This document shows, one piece after another, positions 58,949 to 64,000 of a stretch of 64,000 nucleotides of DNA. A program made the position numbers and the translations under genes. Source of the DNA: Rotaria socialis (Eukaryota > Rotifera > Eurotatoria > Philodinida > Philodinidae); contig CAJNYU010002387.1 in assembly GCA_905331475.1 (NCBI GenBank), forward strand, positions 1 to 64,000, read 5' to 3'. The notes beneath the pieces are model-generated. The model did not search any database. It worked only from the letters and a program-made list of their open reading frames with translations, and was not told where the DNA came from. Every line of letters begins with the position of its first letter. Position 1 is the stretch's first letter.

Positions 58949-59098
58949 ATGTTTTTATCTAACACTGAAGAGAATACAAAGCAACTTATTTTTATTCCTG
59001 ACTTCGATTCTATTGTTCAGAGCCAAAGAGGAAAACAAAGAGAAGCTGAACATCAAATAAAGAATTCACTTGTTAATAGAATACAATATATGTCATAG
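58949..59098 (+). CDS. 49-aa protein, tiny gene B2
   Basis: 'MFLSNTEENTKQLIFIPDFD' and 'SIVQSQRGKQREAE' share spacing and residues with the 50-aa gene at 48841 and hold the same position between the A and C genes. The pair supports both as real, though very small. Confidence 0.45.
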   Translation: MFLSNTEENTKQLIFIPDFDSIVQSQRGKQREAEHQIKNSLVNRIQYMS

Positions 59099-59279
59099 TT
59101 ATCAAAGTCCTAATCTGGAATGTTTTCTTTCTGAACTTGTTCTTTGTATCACTATTAGAATATATTGATGGAAGTGAAGCAATATTGACTTTTGAGTTGT
59201 ACAATAATTAAAAAGAAACTTGAAATTTCGATTATCAAAGTATAAATAATTATTTATCGTAGATAATCGATTAAAAAGA

Positions 59280-59747
59280 ATGGCTTCATCAAATCGACCA
59301 CTCATTTATGGTCAACCAACAACAGCAATTACACAGTCACGCTATTTTTTGATTACGATGACTAACTATCCAAATGCATTGTTACGTACACAACAGTATC
59401 AAGAACCACCAATTCAGGTAATATGTAATCACCATTTCCGTCCGATGCATAGTTTCATATGTAGATAGTCATTTCAAACTAGAAATTTGAAGCGTGATAT
59501 TTACGTTCTGTTTGTTTTATTCTAGCAATATATACAACAATATCGGGGTGCCATATTCATACCCAATACACCCATGCGAATCGGCATCGATGGCTCAGAA
59601 CGATATGAAAGATTCTTATATACTACATTAAGATTTGAATTAGAAGAATCAGTTCGAGCGTATCTTCAACGAACTCAACGATTATATCCAATTAATTTGG
59701 TTTTCGATCTCTCGCACATTAGCCAACAACGATCATTTGTTCAATGA
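59280..59747 (+). CDS. small-protein family member C2
   Basis: Exons 59280-59417 and 59526-59747 (phase 0), 119 aa. 'YFLITMTNYPNALLRTQQYQ' and 'FLYTTLRFELEESVRAYLQR' then TQRLYPINLVFDLSHI match C1 (49181), with the intron at the same codon but of different length. Its 3' flank has a TTGTTA microsatellite (about 59769-59795). Confidence 0.7.
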
Positions 59748-59959
59748 TCAATCTTCCTTCAAGCCTTTGTTATTGTTATTGTTATTGTTATTGTTCTTCA
59801 TTTTTCTTTATGTGAACATCTATATACACTCCTGTGAAAAGTATTAATTTAGATTAGAAATAGAGACTGAAACATTATTGTATCCGAGAATGTCTTTGTT
59901 CTAGTTTAAAAGTTATTTTCTATCGTTTATTTTTCTAGATTATTATCTATCATTGAACA

Positions 59960-60007
59960 ATGGTATTCATGGATACATTGAATTCGAGTGCTAATGAATA
60001 CAGATGA
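59960..60007 (+). pseudogene. remnant of family member D
   Basis: A 15-codon frame behind TTTTTCTAG|ATTATTATCTATC, a leader like that of the gene at 49744 (TTCTAG|ATAGCTATTATC). It sits exactly where D would be expected in the second unit. The rest of D is deleted or unrecognisable. Confidence 0.4.
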
Positions 60008-60169
60008 TGAACTAAAATTTGCCTTCTATTTGTTTTCCAATGATATTGTTTGAAACAATCTAAATAAAAGCATCTATACGAATGCTAGATAATATGTGGA
60101 CATTGATTCAACTTGTTATTTTTTTTTCATGAAAATTTTAGATATTAGAAGTTCTCGCGTGATTTATTT

Positions 60170-63100
60170 ATGGCTGAATCAAATAATGATATAATTTCAA
60201 CCATCAACAACAGTGTACGTGTAAATTCTTTTCTTAAATGTAATCATTTCTTATTGATATTATCTATATTAGTTAGATACAAACGAAGGATTCAAGGATA
60301 TCTTTGACATAATCGATGATGATAGTGATACATTTGAATATACAATCGAAGAGTTGAATAAATACTTCATTTTTGGTCATTTGAATTCAATTCCGAATGA
60401 AGAAGAAATGATCGACGATGAAGTTGGTGATGACATCAATATTACTGAAGTAAAACGTTTTCTACACAAAAATAAACAATTCAAAAACAAAGCATATTTC
60501 TTTATTTTTATGTAGGAAATAGAAGAAGAAGAAGCAATTCTGTCACAAAATTTCAGTCAACTATCAACAACGAGTGACGATGAAGAGAAATCATCTGTAA
60601 CTAAGAAACGACAACGGTCATATGCCACATCCAGTTCAACTGTTAGTTCAAAGAAAAGGAAAATAACTGATAACGATGATCATACTAATATTCCTACAAA
60701 TGAACAATGTCAAATACCGACATATCTATTGATACAGAATAAATTATTCGTTCATATGGCTCAAACCATCATAAAAACAGTTAGATCTATTACTATGAAT
60801 GACATACAAAAGATGGCTCTTTTAATGCATCAAATAGCTACTGTTCAAATAGACAGAGAAATCATGAAAGCATATTTACATTCGGTGAATGGTACATTGA
60901 AAGAACCAGAATGTTATTTAATTGAAGTTGATCGACGTTTTTGGCCCATGCAGGTCCAATCATTGATGTTAACACAACATAAGTCAACTACAAACGATAC
61001 AGATACTGCTGGTATCTCAACAACAACAACACCTATGGAAATCGATACAGAAGATCAACAGATTGCTTGTGAAAATCTACTAAATCAACATTTACAAGTA
61101 ATGAAACAACAAATTGAATACTATCAAAAAGAACTCGATGAGAAACAAAGTAATTTTATCAGATTTACATCAATCATACAAGAAACAATTGAACTTTATG
61201 TTCAAACACATGGAATAAAACCACTTGAAATGAAACGAGATTTAAAACTAGCATTAATCAACTATGATTATGATTCAGAAATGTTGCAACGTCAATACTT
61301 CCAAGAACAACCGAATCCTTATCAAGTGAGAAAAATTTTAATCTCCTGAAATGTTAGCATGATCATATTTTTTGTGTTGTTTAGATTGAAGTTGCTAGAC
61401 GTCTCTCTATTGCGAAAGTTGAAGTGGAAAAATCAAAACAAAGTTTATTGGAACTGAAGTATCGAGTTTTCTACAATAAACCGCCGGATTCATTCGATTC
61501 TATGCAAACACTGACGCCAACATCAAACGATGATGACCCGAGAGTATTCGATAAACATGAAAAAGCCATTCAAAGCAGGAAATTACACTTGATGGCTATT
61601 AAAATAGCAGAAGCAGAAACGAAATTCTATCAATGTCTTCGAGTGTTCGATATTGAACTAGCTGCTATGTGGAGAAACCATCGTGATCTTGTACAAAATC
61701 AAGGAATGACTACAACATTAACTAACTTGATCGAAAATCGTTTGAAAAATATTACTGGCCGATGGAGAGAGATATACAAATATAGAATTAACAATTATAT
61801 TCGAAATTCTTATGATGATTTCGATTCGATGAATAGAAATGAAAATGATCAAAAATGGAAAAAAAGTGGATTTTCATCATCTCTAATTATTGATGCTACT
61901 CATCAATTCACTGAAAAACAACTGCAATTGTTAAATCGAGGACCAACTTATGTTCCACCTTGTCAAACATCAATATTATCTTCTTGTCATTCGATGGACG
62001 ACATTGTTGAACGAAAATATGCACCATTAAAACATCAACTAAGTAATCTGTTTTCAAAGCATCATATTAATATTGCATTGTCGATGGAAATTGAACAGAA
62101 GATCAGTGATCAATTTACAAATCTTTTCTCCTTACCAATAGCTTCGAATCTTCAACAGCGGGCTCTCTATGAAAAATATCTTATTCAATCGATTCGACAT
62201 TCTTTGAAAAAGAACAATCTCATCCTACGACGAACTGCCGATAACAAGAATACGTTCTATTTGGGAAATCTACAAGAGTTTGAAACAAAAGCAAATGATT
62301 ATTTATTAAAATCAGATGCTTACAAGGTGCTATTGAATAAAGATAAAGAAAATGATGGTCAGCCATGGCAAGCTGAATTGAAACAAATGGTGGAATCTAT
62401 GAATTTATTATTGGAATCATTGAAAAATCATAAAGCAATAAATATCGATTTATATAATCGATTATTAGTTGATGCAAGTAAAGTGAAATTACCATGTCTG
62501 TATTTCTTGCCGGATATTTCTAAAGTAATGTAGAATCTATTCTATTCTTCATCTATCACGTATACGTTTTTTCTTCTTGAAATAGGAAAATGAAATTTCG
62601 TTGGTACCCTATATTACATCGCAGCATAGTGCAACATGGAGAATTGGTAAATATCTAAATGAATTACTACGACCATTTGTGGATAAAATCCTATCATCAA
62701 CAACATTTCGTGATGAACCTGATTTCATGTATCAATTATATGATTATATTTTTACAAAACGTAAACTTCAGTCAACAACTCTGTTTTGTGCCATCACAAT
62801 TTCTGATTATTATACATTGGATGTGCATAAAAATATGATTGATACAGTTGGTTGTTTCTTGGAAGATAATTTAGTAACCAATAAACTTGAACAAGTTACA
62901 ATTCAGACGATTAAAAATTTATTACATATATTCCTCTATAATAATGTGTTCTATTATAAAGATAAAATGTATACATTAACAAAAGGTAGTCCAAATACGA
63001 TGCCATTATCAGATACTTTGTCGAATATTTATGTATTTACATGGCAAAAGGAAATCTTAAAACAGCTTCAGTCAAACAATGAATTCTTTGGAAGGTAATA

Positions 63101-63859
63101 TATCTTCTTAGTATATATAGTACTTTGCTATATTGTATTTAATTTTTTCATAGATATAAAGATCAAATCTTTTTCACATGCAATAATGCGAATGAAAAAC
63201 AACTTGGTAGTTATTTACAAACTATCAGAGATAAAAATCCTAATGTTCAATTCCAGAAATCAATTGGAACAAATGTACAATTCTTTAATGCATTGGTTGA
63301 AAATCTAAATGGTGAATTATCTAGTCGGATTTATCGTCATCCACTTATTAAACGTTATACATTACCGTATGTAGTGGGTCATTCAAAATTAGTTCACAGT
63401 GATTGGCTTCGGTCAGCTTTAATTCGAGCTGTTTGTTATTGTTCATCAGTCGAAGATTTTAATCTCGAGCGTATTTATCTTGAATTAACTTATCTCACAA
63501 ATGGTTACTCATTACGATTTGTTGAAACTCATGTGCAACATTTCTTTAATTTTTTTCATCTTCATCCTATGCGTTATTCAAGAGATCAAACCATGTATGA
63601 CCGATTTCGTCATAACTGGTTCAATTATATTAAGATGCAACATGAACTATGCGATCAACTTCAACATTTTGATGATAACGGTCAGTTAATTCATTTCAAT
63701 TATGTTTATGAATATGGTGCAAGATGTCAATTCAATCAACAATTTGATCGCCTTTGGTCAGAATATTTCAATCAACATCCAAATTTATCAATACAGAATT
63801 GCAAAATTCTTCTGACTACGATAAACCTACATTCTTTAAGTGTTCTATTATCTAACTAG
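60170..63859 (+). CDS. catalytically degenerate Athena-like reverse transcriptase, copy 2
   Basis: Exons 60170-60214, 60273-60449, 60516-61325, 61385-62524, 62586-63094 and 63154-63859 give 1128 aa with the same exon structure as copy 1. Motif A is 'CAITISDYYT' (Asp to Thr795), motif C YKDQ (895-898), motif B 'TKGSPNTMPLSD'. Thus both copies lack the motif A Asp but with different replacements (Arg, Thr), while YKDQ is shared and so predates the duplication. Frames and all five introns are intact. The N-terminal half is only about 60% like copy 1, but a central tract is almost identical (see findings). A short intergenic tail with AATAAA follows to the window edge. Confidence 0.85.
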
Positions 63860-64000
63860 AAGTCAATGTTATCATAGATTGTTTTGAGTATATGTAGGAG
63901 TAAAACCTACGATGTTGATATTTGATATGAATAAAGATCATTGTTTATTGATTTATGTGTTTTTGCTGATTGAAAAGACTCTTCTATAATAGAAAAATGA

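Noticed and set aside
1..64000. tRNA and rRNA genes
   Set aside because: No convincing cloverleaf with A/B boxes or rRNA-like block was recognised by eye; a covariance scan would be needed to exclude them.

Overview
The window looks like nuclear DNA of a bdelloid rotifer (an Adineta/Rotaria-type animal). It is strongly A+T-rich and its genes are split by many introns of about 50-70 bp. It carries an Athena-type (endonuclease-less, telomere-associated) Penelope-like retroelement, hammerhead ribozyme motifs, interstitial copies of a TGTGGG/CCCACA telomere-type repeat, an arginine-type ADP-ribosyltransferase and the end of a nonribosomal peptide synthetase. This mix of telomere retroelements and foreign-looking genes is known from bdelloid subtelomeres. 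The species call is inference from content.

Left part (1-19.7 kb): a dead LINE 3' end, an ADP-ribosyltransferase gene (2488-3721), several hairpin MITEs (one hAT-like with a perfect 8-bp target duplication, one 623-bp foldback), a satellite of about 94-bp units decaying leftwards (about 8.95-13.1 kb), a minus-strand hammerhead-like motif, telomere-repeat hairpins, a zinc-ribbon gene with one stop, and a large foldback element (16.3-18.1 kb).

Middle (19.7-43.5 kb): a CoA-dependent acyltransferase fragment ending exactly at a second foldback element; a decayed CACTA/EnSpm-like transposase on the minus strand; the C-terminus of an NRPS with its thioesterase, cut by a 100-N assembly gap; two small minus-strand membrane protein genes; an Athena reverse transcriptase broken by stops and a frameshift, followed by a well-formed hammerhead ribozyme; a 3.2-kb inverted-repeat block enclosing an O-fucosyltransferase-like gene and a second hammerhead-like motif next to C-rich telomere-type repeats; more foldback and tandem repeats and a second 100-N gap.

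Right part (43.6-64 kb) is the most unusual. It is a dense run of about 18 co-oriented, intron-containing plus-strand genes: two coiled-coil paralogues, an unknown Cys/His protein, a 538-aa GIY-YIG endonuclease-like protein, five members of a small-protein family, several tiny genes, a DEDDy 3'-5' exonuclease, and two tandem copies (1141 and 1128 aa) of an Athena-like reverse transcriptase whose catalytic aspartates are replaced although the reading frames are intact. Nearly every gene has a TAG|AT-type acceptor just before its ATG, as expected for spliced-leader trans-splicing of a polycistronic transcript. The gene set matches the giant 'Terminon' retroelements described from bdelloid telomeres (Athena RT, DEDDy exonuclease, GIY-YIG protein, coiled-coil ORFs). 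The inactivated, duplicated and gene-converted RTs and the small-protein family are what I would examine first.
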